A stretch of DNA of 64,000 bases, taken from assembly GCF_016055185.1 (NCBI RefSeq), contig NZ_JAECVR010000005.1, positions 62,001 to 126,000 on the forward strand, read 5' to 3'. How positions within the stretch are numbered: the stretch's first letter is position 1; each line of letters opens with the position of its first letter. Below are positions 17,433-26,266 of this stretch, piece after piece. The position numbers were made by a program, and so were the translations under genes. Under the pieces are notes generated by a model. It was not told the origin of the DNA, did no database searches, and saw nothing but the letters and a program-made list of their open reading frames with translations. This DNA is from Paenactinomyces guangxiensis. GTDB lineage: Bacteria > Bacillota > Bacilli > Thermoactinomycetales > Thermoactinomycetaceae.

Positions 17433-18288
17433 TAAACGATTGGGGAGAGGTTTAAATGCTCTCTTCACTCAGGTAGACGTCACGGAAGAGGATGTGGCGA
17501 ATGAAGCGAGCATCAGCGACCTTCGTCCCAATCCGTATCAACCACGAAAACGCTTTGATGACGAATCTTTAAGTGAACTTACCAATTCGATTAAACAGCA
17601 TGGAGTTGTTCAACCTCTGATCGTAAGAAAAAGCATTCGGGGGTACGAAATTGTTGCAGGTGAGCGCCGATTTCGCGCAGCAAAATTAGCGGGACTGGAA
17701 ACGCTGCCGATTGTTGTACGGGAATTCAGTGATGAGCAGATGATGGAGATCGCCCTGATTGAAAACTTGCAACGAGAAGACCTTAATCCGATGGAAATCG
17801 CCCATGCGTATCAAAAGCTGATGAATCACCTGGGCATCACCCAGGAAGCGCTGGCGGAGCGAGTGGGAAAAAGCCGTCCGCATGTGACCAACTTCCTGCG
17901 CTTACTTCAACTTCCTGCAGAAATCCAGGATGATGTTTCACGTGGAACATTGTCTATGGGCCACGCGCGTGCCTTGCTGGGAGTGAAAGAGGTTGACTTG
18001 CAAAAGAAATTGGCAGCTAAAGTAAAAAAAGAAAAAGCCAGTGTACGTCAATTGGAAGAATGGATTCAGAAGGTCAATAAGGTTGTTCCCAAACAGGATA
18101 AACCACAGCCTAGATCCTATATTGATCCTGAGATTAAACGGTACGAAGACTTGTTGCAACAGGTATTTAGCACACCTGTCAGGATTAAACACGGCCGCAA
18201 AAAAGGGAAAATCGAAATTGAGTACTTTTCAGAGCGGGAGTTGGAAAGGCTGGTAGAATTATTAAATCAAGAAAGAGTAATCGAGTAA
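17425..18288 (+). CDS. parB: Chromosome partitioning protein ParB (Spo0J)
   Basis: A 287-residue ParB that clamps on parS DNA with CTP and organises the origin. It has LGRGLNALF at the N-terminus (the segment that stimulates ParA), the CTP-binding motifs NPYQPRKRF and GERRFRAAKLAGL, the helix-turn-helix with RVGKSRPHVTNFLRLLQLP, and a C-terminal dimerisation domain. The gene contains a parS site, as in B. subtilis. It overlaps parA. Confidence 0.96.
   Translation: MSNKRLGRGLNALFTQVDVTEEDVANEASISDLRPNPYQPRKRFDDESLSELTNSIKQHGVVQPLIVRKSIRGYEIVAGERRFRAAKLAGLETLPIVVREFSDEQMMEIALIENLQREDLNPMEIAHAYQKLMNHLGITQEALAERVGKSRPHVTNFLRLLQLPAEIQDDVSRGTLSMGHARALLGVKEVDLQKKLAAKVKKEKASVRQLEEWIQKVNKVVPKQDKPQPRSYIDPEIKRYEDLLQQVFSTPVRIKHGRKKGKIEIEYFSERELERLVELLNQERVIE
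17934..17949. promoter_or_regulatory. parS: parS site inside parB
   Basis: TGTTTCACGTGGAACA differs by one base from the perfect palindrome at 12491 and fits the parS consensus. The location within parB is also seen in B. subtilis spo0J. Confidence 0.9.
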
Positions 18289-18322
18289 GTTTACAGAACT
18301 GGCACCAAAAGGGGTGAGGAGA

Positions 18323-19459
18323 TTGATATATCTCGACAATGCTGCTTCCACATGGCCGAAACCCCCTGGCATAGCTGATGCGGTAAAAGAGGCAATCACT
18401 GATTATGGAGCTAATCCGGGGCGAGGCAGCCATCAACTGGCCGCCCGGGCAGAACAAACGATTGCCAACACTCGAAACAGGCTTTCCCAATTGCTAGGAG
18501 TGCGTGATCCTAGCAATCTTTTATTTTGTTTGAATACCACTCATGCAATCAACCTGGCACTCAAAGGCTTATTGCGTGAAGGAGATCATATCATTCTGAC
18601 CGGTTGGGAACATAATGCAGTATCCAGGCCCGTGGAGTGGCTCAAGCATCAGTTGCATATTGAGGCAACCCTGATCTCAACTGCCGAAAATGAAGAGTGG
18701 GCCGGACGGGTTAAGCAGGAGATCCGAAGCAATACTCGCTTAATTGTAACCATTCACGGCTCCAATGTGACCGGAAATACCCTTCCTATTGTGGATATAG
18801 GCGAAGTGGCCCGGAAACACCGGATCTACTATTTGGTTGACGGGGCACAAACAACAGGATTGCTGCCGATCAATCTCAATCAATTGCCCATTGATATGTT
18901 TGCCTTTCCGGGACATAAAAGCTTATTTGGGCCTCAGGGAACAGGAGGATTATATGTCTCCCCCCATGTCCCGCTCGAACCCATCATTCAAGGCGGAACA
19001 GGGAGCCGCTCCGAGAAATTGGACCACCCGGCGGACCGCCCGTTAGGATTTGAAAGCGGAACTCCTAACACTCCCGGAATTGCCGGGTTGGGAGCAGGGG
19101 TTGATTTCTTGTTAAAAACAGGGGTTGAAACAGTTTACCAACATGAGATGAAGCTGATTAACCAACTGTGGGAAGGGTTGGCCCGAATTGAGGGGATTAA
19201 TCTTCTGAGCCCTGCTCCCCCCGATTTACCGATCCTGTCTTTTAATATCAAAGATGTGGATGGAATCGAAGTAGCCGCTATTTTGGACCAGCATTATCAG
19301 ATTGCCGTGAGAGCAGGATTTCATTGTGCAGCCCTTGCCCACCAGAGCCTGGGAACAGACAATAGAGGAGCTGTACGGGTAAGTCCTGGCTATTTTAATA
19401 CACAGAAGGAAATGGAACAGTTTCTCCAGGCAATTCGTGACATCAGTCAAGTTTTTTAA
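18323..19459 (+). CDS. Class V aminotransferase, cysteine desulfurase-like
   Basis: A 378-residue PLP enzyme of the cysteine desulfurase-like group. It has IYLDNAASTWPKP at the N-terminus, VDGAQTTG, the PLP-lysine motif FPGHKSLFGPQGTGG, and RAGFHCAALAH with the candidate catalytic cysteine. Such proteins take sulfur from cysteine or act as related lyases. The precise substrate is unknown because no scaffold or partner gene is adjacent. I chose TTG at 18323 behind GGGGTGAGGAG; the GTG at 18314 lies inside that ribosome site. The 3' end lies close to the next gene, suggesting one transcript. Confidence 0.85.
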   Translation: MIYLDNAASTWPKPPGIADAVKEAITDYGANPGRGSHQLAARAEQTIANTRNRLSQLLGVRDPSNLLFCLNTTHAINLALKGLLREGDHIILTGWEHNAVSRPVEWLKHQLHIEATLISTAENEEWAGRVKQEIRSNTRLIVTIHGSNVTGNTLPIVDIGEVARKHRIYYLVDGAQTTGLLPINLNQLPIDMFAFPGHKSLFGPQGTGGLYVSPHVPLEPIIQGGTGSRSEKLDHPADRPLGFESGTPNTPGIAGLGAGVDFLLKTGVETVYQHEMKLINQLWEGLARIEGINLLSPAPPDLPILSFNIKDVDGIEVAAILDQHYQIAVRAGFHCAALAHQSLGTDNRGAVRVSPGYFNTQKEMEQFLQAIRDISQVF

Positions 19460-19478
19460 GCGGGCGGTGACTGCAGCA

Positions 19479-20168
19479 TTGTTACTGGGAACGATCGTGA
19501 ACGCAATCGCTATATGCATCGGTGCCTTTATCGGCAGATGGTTGAGACGAATGGAAGAAAAAATGAATCAAACCGTCATGCAGGGAATTGCTCTGGTTAT
19601 CGTAATTATCGGAATGACAATGGCCCTTGAGACAGATCAAATTCTGTTAGTTCTCCTCTCAATCGTGCTGGGCGGAGTGATCGGGAGTTTGTTGAAGATC
19701 GAAGAAAGATTGGAATACTGGAGCAAAATGCTTGAACAGAAGTTTGGCGGGGAAAGCCAATTTGCCAACAGTTTTGTTGCCGGGATGCTCGTTTTTTGCG
19801 TTGGCCCAATGGCGATCCTGGGGGGACTGGACAGCGGGCTTAGAAACCATCATGATATTCTGTTTACAAAGTCCATCTTAGATGGTTTTATCGCAGCTAT
19901 TTTTTCATCTACCCTTGGTATCGGAGTTATCTTTTCTGCTATCCCGGTCTTTCTTTATCAAGGGCTTATTGCCCTGTCTGCTTCATGGATTACCCAGTTT
20001 TTCAGCCAGGCCGCGCTTGACCAAATGATTCAGCAAATAACCGCTGTAGGAGGGATTTTAATCATTGCAATCGGTTGTAATCTGTTGCGGATTACATCCA
20101 TTCCAGTCGCTAATTTGCTCCCGGCCCTGTTATTGGCAGCCATTGGGGCACCTTTTATTCAGTATTGA
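19479..20168 (+). CDS. DUF554 family membrane protein
   Basis: About 229 residues with six to seven hydrophobic segments. The sequence LLGTIVNAIAICIGAFIGRW at the start and GPMAILGGLDSGL in the middle are typical of DUF554 (YdfK/YqgA-like) proteins, which have no firm function. The TTG at 19479, eight bases after GGCGGTGA, removes an upstream extension overlapping the aminotransferase gene. It is in the same orientation as that gene and is followed by repeat copy C. Confidence 0.82.
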   Translation: MLLGTIVNAIAICIGAFIGRWLRRMEEKMNQTVMQGIALVIVIIGMTMALETDQILLVLLSIVLGGVIGSLLKIEERLEYWSKMLEQKFGGESQFANSFVAGMLVFCVGPMAILGGLDSGLRNHHDILFTKSILDGFIAAIFSSTLGIGVIFSAIPVFLYQGLIALSASWITQFFSQAALDQMIQQITAVGGILIIAIGCNLLRITSIPVANLLPALLLAAIGAPFIQY

Positions 20169-20212
20169 GACGGGTTTGTAATGGCCCCCTGCGGTATATT
20201 TTCAAAGAAAAC

Positions 20213-20366
20213 CTTCATGACTTGGCGACACAATCACGGAAAAAAAGTTTTTTCATGCCGGGGAAGCAGAAATCTGGGGAGCCATCTCTACTTCCTTGAA
20301 GGGCTCCAATCGGGAGAGAGACAGAATTCTGCCTTCCCCTTAGACACACACTTTCACAGGAAAAAG
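20213..20366 (+). repeat. Dispersed structured repeat, copy C (short form)
   Basis: About 154 bases. It opens TTCATGACTTGGCGACACAA and ends CACACTTTCACAGGAAAAAG. GGGGAAGCAGAA (20260-20271) pairs with TTCTGCCTTCCCC (20327-20339), and GGAGCC pairs with GGCTCC inside. The extra domain of copies A and B is missing. A terminator hairpin follows at once. Confidence 0.85.
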
Positions 20367-20404
20367 AAGCTGTTTGAAATCACTTCAAAACGGCTTCTTT
20401 TTTT
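20366..20404 (+). terminator. Terminator after repeat copy C
   Basis: AAGCTGTTTTGAA-type stem: GAAGC...TTTGAA pairs with TTCAAA...GGCTTC, followed by eight T. It probably serves the DUF554 gene and, in reverse, yyaC. Confidence 0.75.
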
Positions 20405-20412
20405 TATACAGA

Positions 20413-21036
20413 TTAGAAATAATTTTGTTGAAGGCTGCGGGTGGTTTGCGGTTCTGGTCCCTTTGTTTGAATGCTGGCTTTCATGATAGAAGCAGAAATC
20501 ACTTCTGCCATGTTCATGACAATGCTTAATCGTGTGTTTTGCAGTACGAAGTATTCCATAAACCCGGCCACATTCACAATACCGGTAATATGGACTTTAC
20601 CGATTGAGGGGAGGTTTTTATTCACCCCGGCCCCCGGTTTGATCGGACCTAAGCCCACTTGAATCCATCCTACGCTTTTATACTGACCCAGGCAGGCATC
20701 AACTGCGATTACAAGCGCATTTGGATGCTCTTTGTTTATATGCGAAATCGTTGACGATAAGTTGATGGCGTGAACAGGCTCGTCCAAGGTTCCGTATATC
20801 TTTAGGTGGGAAGGAGCTTCTCTGGATAACAATGTTCCCACTAAGGGTCCCAGAGAGTCTCCGGTTGAGCGGTCAGTACCGATACAAACGCAAATCATCT
20901 CAGAACAGGGCATATATTCATGCAGGGCAATATAAAGATGCTCTGCAAAAGTATCTTTGGCGTAAGGATGTGTATATTCAACCCGGTAGGGCAGAGTTGG
21001 CACATCGGGCATATTTACCGAATGAAGCTCTCTCAT
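20413..21036 (-). CDS. yyaC: Spore protein YyaC (DUF1256)
   Basis: A 207-residue protein matching YyaC: CVCIGTDRSTGDSLGPLVG, YGTLDEPVHAINL and VDACLGQYKSVGWIQVG. The family shares a fold with the germination protease and hydrogenase-maturation peptidases and is made during sporulation. The ATG at 21036 follows GGAGGT; a longer frame adds 24 atypical residues. It is next to parB in B. subtilis as well; here it runs opposite to its neighbours. Confidence 0.9.
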   Translation of the reverse strand: MRELHSVNMPDVPTLPYRVEYTHPYAKDTFAEHLYIALHEYMPCSEMICVCIGTDRSTGDSLGPLVGTLLSREAPSHLKIYGTLDEPVHAINLSSTISHINKEHPNALVIAVDACLGQYKSVGWIQVGLGPIKPGAGVNKNLPSIGKVHITGIVNVAGFMEYFVLQNTRLSIVMNMAEVISASIMKASIQTKGPEPQTTRSLQQNYF

Positions 21037-21134
21037 AGAGGGTACCTCCGGAAAATTTATCCTTATCAGTATACGGATAAATTCCGGCAAATATACATAT
21101 AAGGACAACCCGCATTTGATAGAGGAGTGTTTCG

Positions 21135-22193
21135 ATGCGATTCAGTCTATGGCAATCATTCAAGATTGGTATGACGATTGTGGGAACCACCATTGGAGCA
21201 GGATTTGCCTCAGGGAGAGAAATATGGGAGTTTTTTGGATCATACGGGGAGACAAGTCATTATAATATTATTCTTTCGATGTGTGTATTTTTTTTCGCCA
21301 CCATTATATTGCTGACAATCAGCTGGCAGAAAAAAACCAACCATTATTCAGAAGTGCTGGAACAAATCATGGGTCCTTATCTCACCCGGTTATTTGATTG
21401 GATTGTTCTTTTCTTTCTTTTGTCTACAACTGTTGTCATGATCGCAGGAAGCGGGGCTGCATTTGTGCAGTGGAAGGGAGATGATTCTTTTATTTTAGGA
21501 TGCATTATAATGATGATTGCTGTATTTGTTGTATTACTCTTCGATTTGAAGGGACTCATGTCCATGAATATACTGATTATACCATTGTTAATTATCATCC
21601 TCCTGATTGTCTGTGTGTGGTTTCTGCAGGTGCATCCGGGTGATTATGATATGGCGAGAACAAACTCTCATTTACCCGCTTGGCCTTCAGCGATCTCTTA
21701 CGCGGCATTTAATATTATTTCTTTATTGGCTGTTCTTTCAACAATGGGTTCACAAATTCAACATCATTTGGAAATTTGGCTGGCTGCTGCTTTCAGCATG
21801 GTTTGTCTGGGCGGGATTGCTATTCTCTACAACTATTCATTGCTTAAAATTGAACATTTAATGTCACAATATGAAATTCCTTTATTTGCTCTCGTGGAAG
21901 ATTATTCTCCCTTTTGGGTTTCCCTGATTACTTGTGTACTTTGGTTTGCAATCTACACAACTGCGATCAGCAATGTATATGGGCTGGTTTTTCGATTGAA
22001 CAGTTTAGTTTCCTGGCCGCGGTGGATGATTGGATTGATCAGTTTACTGGTTCTTGCTCCGTTAAGCCAGTTTGGATTTACCAACCTGGTTCAATTCCTT
22101 TATCCCTTATACGGTGTTATCAATCTATTTATTTTAGCTTCTATCCTGCTATATCCATTTTCACAATCTCATCACTCCACGCAAAAGAAATGA
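21135..22193 (+). CDS. YkvI family membrane transporter-like protein
   Basis: A 352-residue integral membrane protein with about ten hydrophobic segments. The N-terminus SFKIGMTIVGTTIGAGFASGREIWEFF has the glycine-rich broken-helix pattern of LeuT-fold transporters and matches the YkvI group (COG3949). Substrate unknown. The ATG at 21135 is close behind GAGGAGTG. Divergent from yyaC and followed closely by plsC. Confidence 0.8.
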   Translation: MRFSLWQSFKIGMTIVGTTIGAGFASGREIWEFFGSYGETSHYNIILSMCVFFFATIILLTISWQKKTNHYSEVLEQIMGPYLTRLFDWIVLFFLLSTTVVMIAGSGAAFVQWKGDDSFILGCIIMMIAVFVVLLFDLKGLMSMNILIIPLLIIILLIVCVWFLQVHPGDYDMARTNSHLPAWPSAISYAAFNIISLLAVLSTMGSQIQHHLEIWLAAAFSMVCLGGIAILYNYSLLKIEHLMSQYEIPLFALVEDYSPFWVSLITCVLWFAIYTTAISNVYGLVFRLNSLVSWPRWMIGLISLLVLAPLSQFGFTNLVQFLYPLYGVINLFILASILLYPFSQSHHSTQKK

Positions 22194-22270
22194 GTATAAT
22201 GGGTGTAAGAGTGTGCGAACCCTGTTTTAAAAAGGAATATGAAAATTGGAAAGGAGACTCGTCCGCAGCG

Positions 22271-22873
22271 ATGATTTATTCAATAGCCAAGGTGTTTGTA
22301 AAGGTTTTTCTACATATCTATCATCGTGTCCGTGTGGATGGTACAGACAAAATACCGATGAGTGGCCCGCTCATTGTTGTTGGAAATCATGTGAGTAATT
22401 TGGATCCGTTTTACATTGGAGCGATGTTTCCGAGAGCAATTCATTATATGGCTAAACATGAGGTGTTTCATAACCCCATCCTTCGCCGGCTTCTCCGGAT
22501 CGCCGGGGCGTTTCCGGTGAATCGGGAGAAGCCGGAAACTCAAACCATGCGCACTGCTCTTAACTATCTAAAGAATGGGGAAGTTGTCGGTATCTTTCCG
22601 GAAGGGGGGAGAAAAGAAGATCACTCCTTCCAGGAGTTGAAGCAAGGGGCGGCCTATTTAGCTGTAAAACAACAGTGCCCGGTCGTTCCCGTGTTTATCT
22701 CAGGAACAGAAGTAGCTCTGCCACGGGGAGCGAGTTGGATCAAACCGGCTCGAATTACGATTCAAGTAGGGTCACCGATCGAACCGCCGCCCACGGGTTC
22801 TGCCAAAGAGAAACAAGCCCGGGTCAGCCAACAGATTCAGCAGGAACTGGTTACCCTGAAGACGTGTAACTAA
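22271..22873 (+). CDS. plsC: 1-acyl-sn-glycerol-3-phosphate acyltransferase
   Basis: A 200-residue acyltransferase. It has the catalytic NHxxxxD motif as NHVSNLD and the substrate motif FPEGGRKED, close to FPEGTR. It makes phosphatidic acid at the membrane. The start at ATG 22271 gives the usual N-terminus MIYSIAKVFVKVFLHIYHRV; an AAGGAG lies 14 bases upstream, longer than normal spacing. A larger upstream frame overlaps the transporter gene and is not PlsC-like. Confidence 0.88.
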   Translation: MIYSIAKVFVKVFLHIYHRVRVDGTDKIPMSGPLIVVGNHVSNLDPFYIGAMFPRAIHYMAKHEVFHNPILRRLLRIAGAFPVNREKPETQTMRTALNYLKNGEVVGIFPEGGRKEDHSFQELKQGAAYLAVKQQCPVVPVFISGTEVALPRGASWIKPARITIQVGSPIEPPPTGSAKEKQARVSQQIQQELVTLKTCN

Positions 22874-22947
22874 GCGGGCCAAATTGTTGAATTTCACAAG
22901 CTAACTTTCTATAATATTAGCAACCGTTAAAGAGAGAGTGATCCGAT

Positions 22948-23157
22948 GTGCAACGAAAGCAATTTGGTCTGGGTGATATTGTGGAGATGAAAAAGCCCCA
23001 TCCCTGTGGGACGAATGCCTGGAAAGTGATTCGGATGGGGATGGATATCCGGATGAAGTGCACAGGCTGTGGACACAGTGTTCTTTTGCCACGGGCACGT
23101 TTTGAACAGCGGTTAAAACGAGTGCTGTCCTCTGCCGGTGATTCAGCCGAATCCTGA
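22948..23157 (+). CDS. DUF951 family protein
   Basis: A 69-residue protein with GDIVEMKKPHPCGTNAWKVIRMGMDI and KCTGCGHSVLLPR. The paired cysteines (one in HPCG, two in CTGCG) are characteristic of DUF951, a small protein often located just before ychF in Bacillales. Function is unknown; the cysteines suggest metal binding. The GTG start at 22948 is preceded by a GAGAGTGAT site. A terminator follows. Confidence 0.85.
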   Translation: MQRKQFGLGDIVEMKKPHPCGTNAWKVIRMGMDIRMKCTGCGHSVLLPRARFEQRLKRVLSSAGDSAES

Positions 23158-23170
23158 TTCACGATGTGTA

Positions 23171-23196
23171 AGCACCTTGTCAAGGGTGCTCTTTTT
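23171..23196 (+). terminator. Terminator after the DUF951 gene
   Basis: AGCACC (23171-23176) pairs with GGTGCT (23185-23190), then CTTTTT. A TATAAT near 23236 could be the -10 box for ychF; otherwise I see nothing in 23197-23445. Confidence 0.7.
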
Positions 23197-23445
23197 AATG
23201 TCTGAAATAGAATAGCGTGCATCATAACTTTCCGCTATAATGAACAAGGATTATGATGGGTGTTCCAAAGATGGTTGAAATGATTCACTCCAATTTAAAA
23301 GGGATTTTATAAATAACTCCGGCGATATGTGAAGCATGTTTCAGGTATTTGCCCGTATTTTGTGCGTACGGGACGGTTTGCATAAGCTGAAAGGCTGTTC
23401 ACCTTTTCATGTTGGAGAGTTTTTTAAACCAGAGGAGGTGCCTCG

Positions 23446-24546
23446 ATGGCATTGACAACAGGTATTGTGGGACTGCCCAATGTAGGTAAATCCACATTGT
23501 TTAACGCAATTACTCAAGCAGGAGCAGAGTCGGCCAACTATCCTTTCTGTACGATTGACCCCAATGTGGGGGTGGTCGATGTCCCGGATGAACGTTTACA
23601 CCGTTTGGCTGCAATGATTCAACCGCAACGGGTGGTTCCTGCCTCATTCCAGTTTGTCGATATTGCCGGCCTGGTGAAAGGGGCCAGCAAAGGAGAAGGG
23701 TTGGGGAACAAGTTTTTGTCTCATATTCGTGAGGTAGACGCCATTATCCATGTCGTGCGTTGCTTTGAAGATGAAAACATTACCCATGTCGCAGGCCAGG
23801 TGGACCCGGCCAGCGATATTGAAACAATTAATCTCGAACTGGTCCTGGCTGATTTGGAGACGGTGGAAAAACGGATCGACCGGGTCCAGCGGCAAAAGAA
23901 AAGCGGGGACAAGCAGGCGATTGCGGAGTATGAGGTGTTGGTACGGTTGCAAGCCGTACTCGCCGAAGGACGGCCAGCCCGTGCAGCAGGTTTAGACCAA
24001 GAGGAAAAGCACATAATCAAAAGCTTAAACCTGCTCACTATGAAAAATGTACTCTATGCTGCCAATGTCAGTGAAGAAGAAATGGCCCGTGCGGATAAAA
24101 ACCCTTATGTACAAACGGTGAAAAGGATTGCCGCCGGTGAGGGGGCCGGAGTCGTCACTATCAGTGCGCAAGTAGAAGCGGAGATTGCCGAACTGGAGGG
24201 GGAAGAGCGCGAGCTTTTCTTGCAGGAACTGGGCCTGGAAACCTCAGGGCTGGATCGCCTCATTTCTGCAGCCTACGGTTTACTCGGTTTGATCACCTAC
24301 TTTACTGCAGGAGAAAAAGAAGTTCGGGCATGGACGATCCGTGAAGGAACCAAAGCCCCACAGGCAGCCGGTGTCATCCACTCTGACTTTGAGCGCGGCT
24401 TTATCCGTGCCGAAGTGGTTGGTTACGATGATTTGATTGCCTGCGGTTCTTTAGGGGCTGCCAGAGAGAAAGGATTACTCCGCCTCGAAGGAAAAGATTA
24501 TATCGTAAACGACGGAGATATTATGAATTTCCGATTTGCTGTTTAG
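23446..24546 (+). CDS. ychF: Redox-regulated ATPase/GTPase YchF
   Basis: A 366-residue Obg-like P-loop protein. Motifs: GIVGLPNVGKSTLFNAIT, DIAGLVKGASKGEGLGNKFL and a C-terminal TGS-type domain with TYFTAGEKEVRAW and HSDFERGFIRAEV. YchF/Ola1 proteins prefer ATP and associate with ribosomes; family length is about 363-366. AGGAGG lies nine bases before the ATG. It precedes rpsF-ssb-rpsR, the standard Bacillales order. Confidence 0.96.
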   Translation: MALTTGIVGLPNVGKSTLFNAITQAGAESANYPFCTIDPNVGVVDVPDERLHRLAAMIQPQRVVPASFQFVDIAGLVKGASKGEGLGNKFLSHIREVDAIIHVVRCFEDENITHVAGQVDPASDIETINLELVLADLETVEKRIDRVQRQKKSGDKQAIAEYEVLVRLQAVLAEGRPARAAGLDQEEKHIIKSLNLLTMKNVLYAANVSEEEMARADKNPYVQTVKRIAAGEGAGVVTISAQVEAEIAELEGEERELFLQELGLETSGLDRLISAAYGLLGLITYFTAGEKEVRAWTIREGTKAPQAAGVIHSDFERGFIRAEVVGYDDLIACGSLGAAREKGLLRLEGKDYIVNDGDIMNFRFAV

Positions 24547-24550
24547 GTTC

Positions 24551-24579
24551 TTGCTTTATATCAGCCCTTTTGCTACAAT
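24551..24579 (+). promoter_or_regulatory. rpsF operon promoter
   Basis: TTGCTT (24551-24556) and TACAAT (24574-24579) are 17 bases apart, a good sigma-A match about 100 bases upstream of rpsF. Confidence 0.7.
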
Positions 24580-24619
24580 GAATTATCGTACATGTTTGTA
24601 CGCTGTCCATTTTGTGAAA

Positions 24620-24675
24620 ATGTAGCTCCTTGCTCTGCGAGGCAAGCAGAGCCGCTAAGTCCAGAAGGAGGTGGA
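24620..24675 (+). promoter_or_regulatory. S6:S18 autoregulatory leader RNA
   Basis: GCTCTGC (24632-24638) pairs with GCAGAGC (24646-24652). A CCG beside the stem (24652-24654) matches the known S6:S18 binding motif. CTCCTT (24626-24631) pairs with AAGGAG (24665-24670), which is the rpsF ribosome site. Binding of the S6:S18 complex would therefore block translation. Confidence 0.7.
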
Positions 24676-24680
24676 GTCAG

Positions 24681-24971
24681 ATGCACAAGTATGAATTAAT
24701 GTTCATCATTCGTCCGGATGTAGATGAGGATACCATTAAAGCCACCCGTGACAAAGTACAATCTGTCATCACGGAAAACGGCGGGGAAATCATCGACACT
24801 AATGACATGGGTAAACGCCGTCTCGCTTATTTGATTGACAAGTATCGTGAAGGCATTTACACGGTTTATACTTTCCAGGCGAAGGCGGATGTTGTGACTG
24901 AATTGGATCGTGTGATCAATATCAATGACAACATTATTCGTCACCTTGTGATTAACATCAACGAAAAATAA
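24681..24971 (+). CDS. rpsF: Ribosomal protein S6
   Basis: A 96-residue S6: HKYELMFIIRPDVDEDT at the start and DMGKRRLAYLIDKYREGIYTVY in the middle. ATG 24681 follows AAGGAGGTGG and matches the family start. It is a small-subunit protein that pairs with S18, encoded two genes downstream. First gene of rpsF-ssb-rpsR. Confidence 0.97.
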   Translation: MHKYELMFIIRPDVDEDTIKATRDKVQSVITENGGEIIDTNDMGKRRLAYLIDKYREGIYTVYTFQAKADVVTELDRVININDNIIRHLVININEK

Positions 24972-25031
24972 TTACAGATAGATGAAAGTTGTAGATCACG
25001 AGAGAAACCGATCAAAAGGGAGAGGTTATTC

Positions 25032-25508
25032 ATGCTAAATCGGGTCGTCCTGATCGGTCGGTTAACCCGTGACCCCGAACTGCGCTATACTGCCAGCGGA
25101 GTAGCTGTAGCACAGTTTACATTAGCGGTTAACCGTCGTTTTACCAATCAACAAGGGGAACGTGAAGCCGATTTTATCAATATTGTCACTTGGCGCAACC
25201 TTGCTGAAAACTGTGCAAACTACCTCAAAAAAGGTTCCCTGGTTGGTTTGGAGGGCCGTCTTCAAACCGGAAAATATGAAAACCAAGAAGGGCGTACTGT
25301 CTACACAACAGATGTAGTCGCTGATGATGTGCGGTTTTTAGAATCGCGAAATCGGAGTGAGTCTCCCTCCGACTTTAGAAGCGGCTCTTTTGGCGGCGGC
25401 AATAATTACGGCAGCGGAACCGGCTATAATCAAGGCAAACCGATGGATGATCCATTTGCAGATGACGGTAAACCGATCGATATCTCTGACGATGATCTGC
25501 CTTTCTAA
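25032..25508 (+). CDS. ssb: Single-stranded DNA-binding protein
   Basis: A 158-residue SSB: N-terminal OB fold with [20 protein letters not shown] and [34 protein letters not shown] glycine/asparagine-rich linker follows, then the conserved acidic tip DISDDDLPF that recruits repair and replication partners. It lies between rpsF and rpsR as in most Bacillales. Confidence 0.97.
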   Translation: MLNRVVLIGRLTRDPELRYTASGVAVAQFTLAVNRRFTNQQGEREADFINIVTWRNLAENCANYLKKGSLVGLEGRLQTGKYENQEGRTVYTTDVVADDVRFLESRNRSESPSDFRSGSFGGGNNYGSGTGYNQGKPMDDPFADDGKPIDISDDDLPF

Positions 25509-25552
25509 AATACAGACTTAATCGAAACCGGGTGCAAAAGGAGGGAATGGGT

Positions 25553-25780
25553 ATGGCTCGCCGTCGTGGACATAAACGCCGTAAAGTTTGCTACTTTACG
25601 GTAAACAAAATCGACTATATCGATTACAAAGATGTCGATTTGTTGCGCAAGTTTATCAGCGAACGGGGTAAAATCCTGCCACGTCGTGTCACCGGAACCA
25701 GTTCAAAATACCAACGCCAATTGACCCGTGCGATCAAGCGGGCACGTCAAATGGCTTTACTACCATATACAAACGACTGA
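25553..25780 (+). CDS. rpsR: Ribosomal protein S18
   Basis: A 75-residue, strongly basic S18: [40 protein letters not shown], closing [11 protein letters not shown] chose ATG 25553 (MARRRG), eight bases after GGAGG; ATG 25547 would overlap that spacer. It partners S6 in the ribosome. The operon ends with a terminator at 25791. Confidence 0.97.
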   Translation: MARRRGHKRRKVCYFTVNKIDYIDYKDVDLLRKFISERGKILPRRVTGTSSKYQRQLTRAIKRARQMALLPYTND

Positions 25781-25790
25781 TCAATAACAA

Positions 25791-25819
25791 GGGGCAGGGG
25801 ATCAACCCGCCCCTGTTTT
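25791..25819 (+). terminator. Terminator after rpsR
   Basis: GGGGCAGGG pairs with CCCGCCCC, then TGTTTTC. Confidence 0.8.
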
Positions 25820-25857
25820 CGTATATATGTTTATAATCTGCCTGTAACCCGGGCCGG

Positions 25858-25880
25858 TACACACTTTCACAGAAAAAAGC
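25858..25880 (+). repeat. Dispersed repeat, tail fragment D
   Basis: TACACACTTTCACAGAAAA matches the 3' end of repeat copies C and E; the rest of the element is absent. Confidence 0.7.
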
Positions 25881-25947
25881 AGGAAAATGGCGCAGCGATG
25901 TGGAAACTTCTCCTAAATCTGTTTAAATTTGGAGGAGTGCAACAGAT

Positions 25948-26259
25948 ATGAGCCGGCCGGAACGTGGGGTGCAATTTGCCAAAAGTGTTAAAATAATCGA
26001 GTGGCTGAAGACAGAGATTTTGGATCAGATTGCCCATTTATTTAAAGGCATCCATCACGCGAACCAACATGTGATCATAGACAGCCTGTCAAGTTTAATC
26101 GTTTCCACTTATGTATTGGCACGGCGCATTGGTTTTTCTTATAGAGAGTTAGACCAGGCAGTTGTGCAAAAATTACGCGAGCATACACTGGAAGGTCACC
26201 AATTGGAAGAATGGTATGGTGATCTTTCCACTCTTGAAGAATATTTAAACAAGAGGTGA
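25948..26259 (+). CDS. MazG-like family protein
   Basis: A 103-residue, mainly helical protein with VKIIEWLKTEILDQIAHLFKGI and an overall pattern fitting the short MazG-like family found beside rpsR/yybS in Bacillales. The conserved acidic clusters of catalytic MazG nucleotide pyrophosphohydrolases are not obvious, so enzymatic activity is doubtful. GGAGG precedes the ATG by ten bases. It is followed within a few bases by yybS. Confidence 0.7.
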   Translation: MSRPERGVQFAKSVKIIEWLKTEILDQIAHLFKGIHHANQHVIIDSLSSLIVSTYVLARRIGFSYRELDQAVVQKLREHTLEGHQLEEWYGDLSTLEEYLNKR

Positions 26260-26266
26260 CTTTCGT

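Noticed and set aside
21914-22270. Long N-terminal extension of the PlsC acyltransferase
   Set aside because: It overlaps the transporter gene in another frame and does not resemble PlsC.
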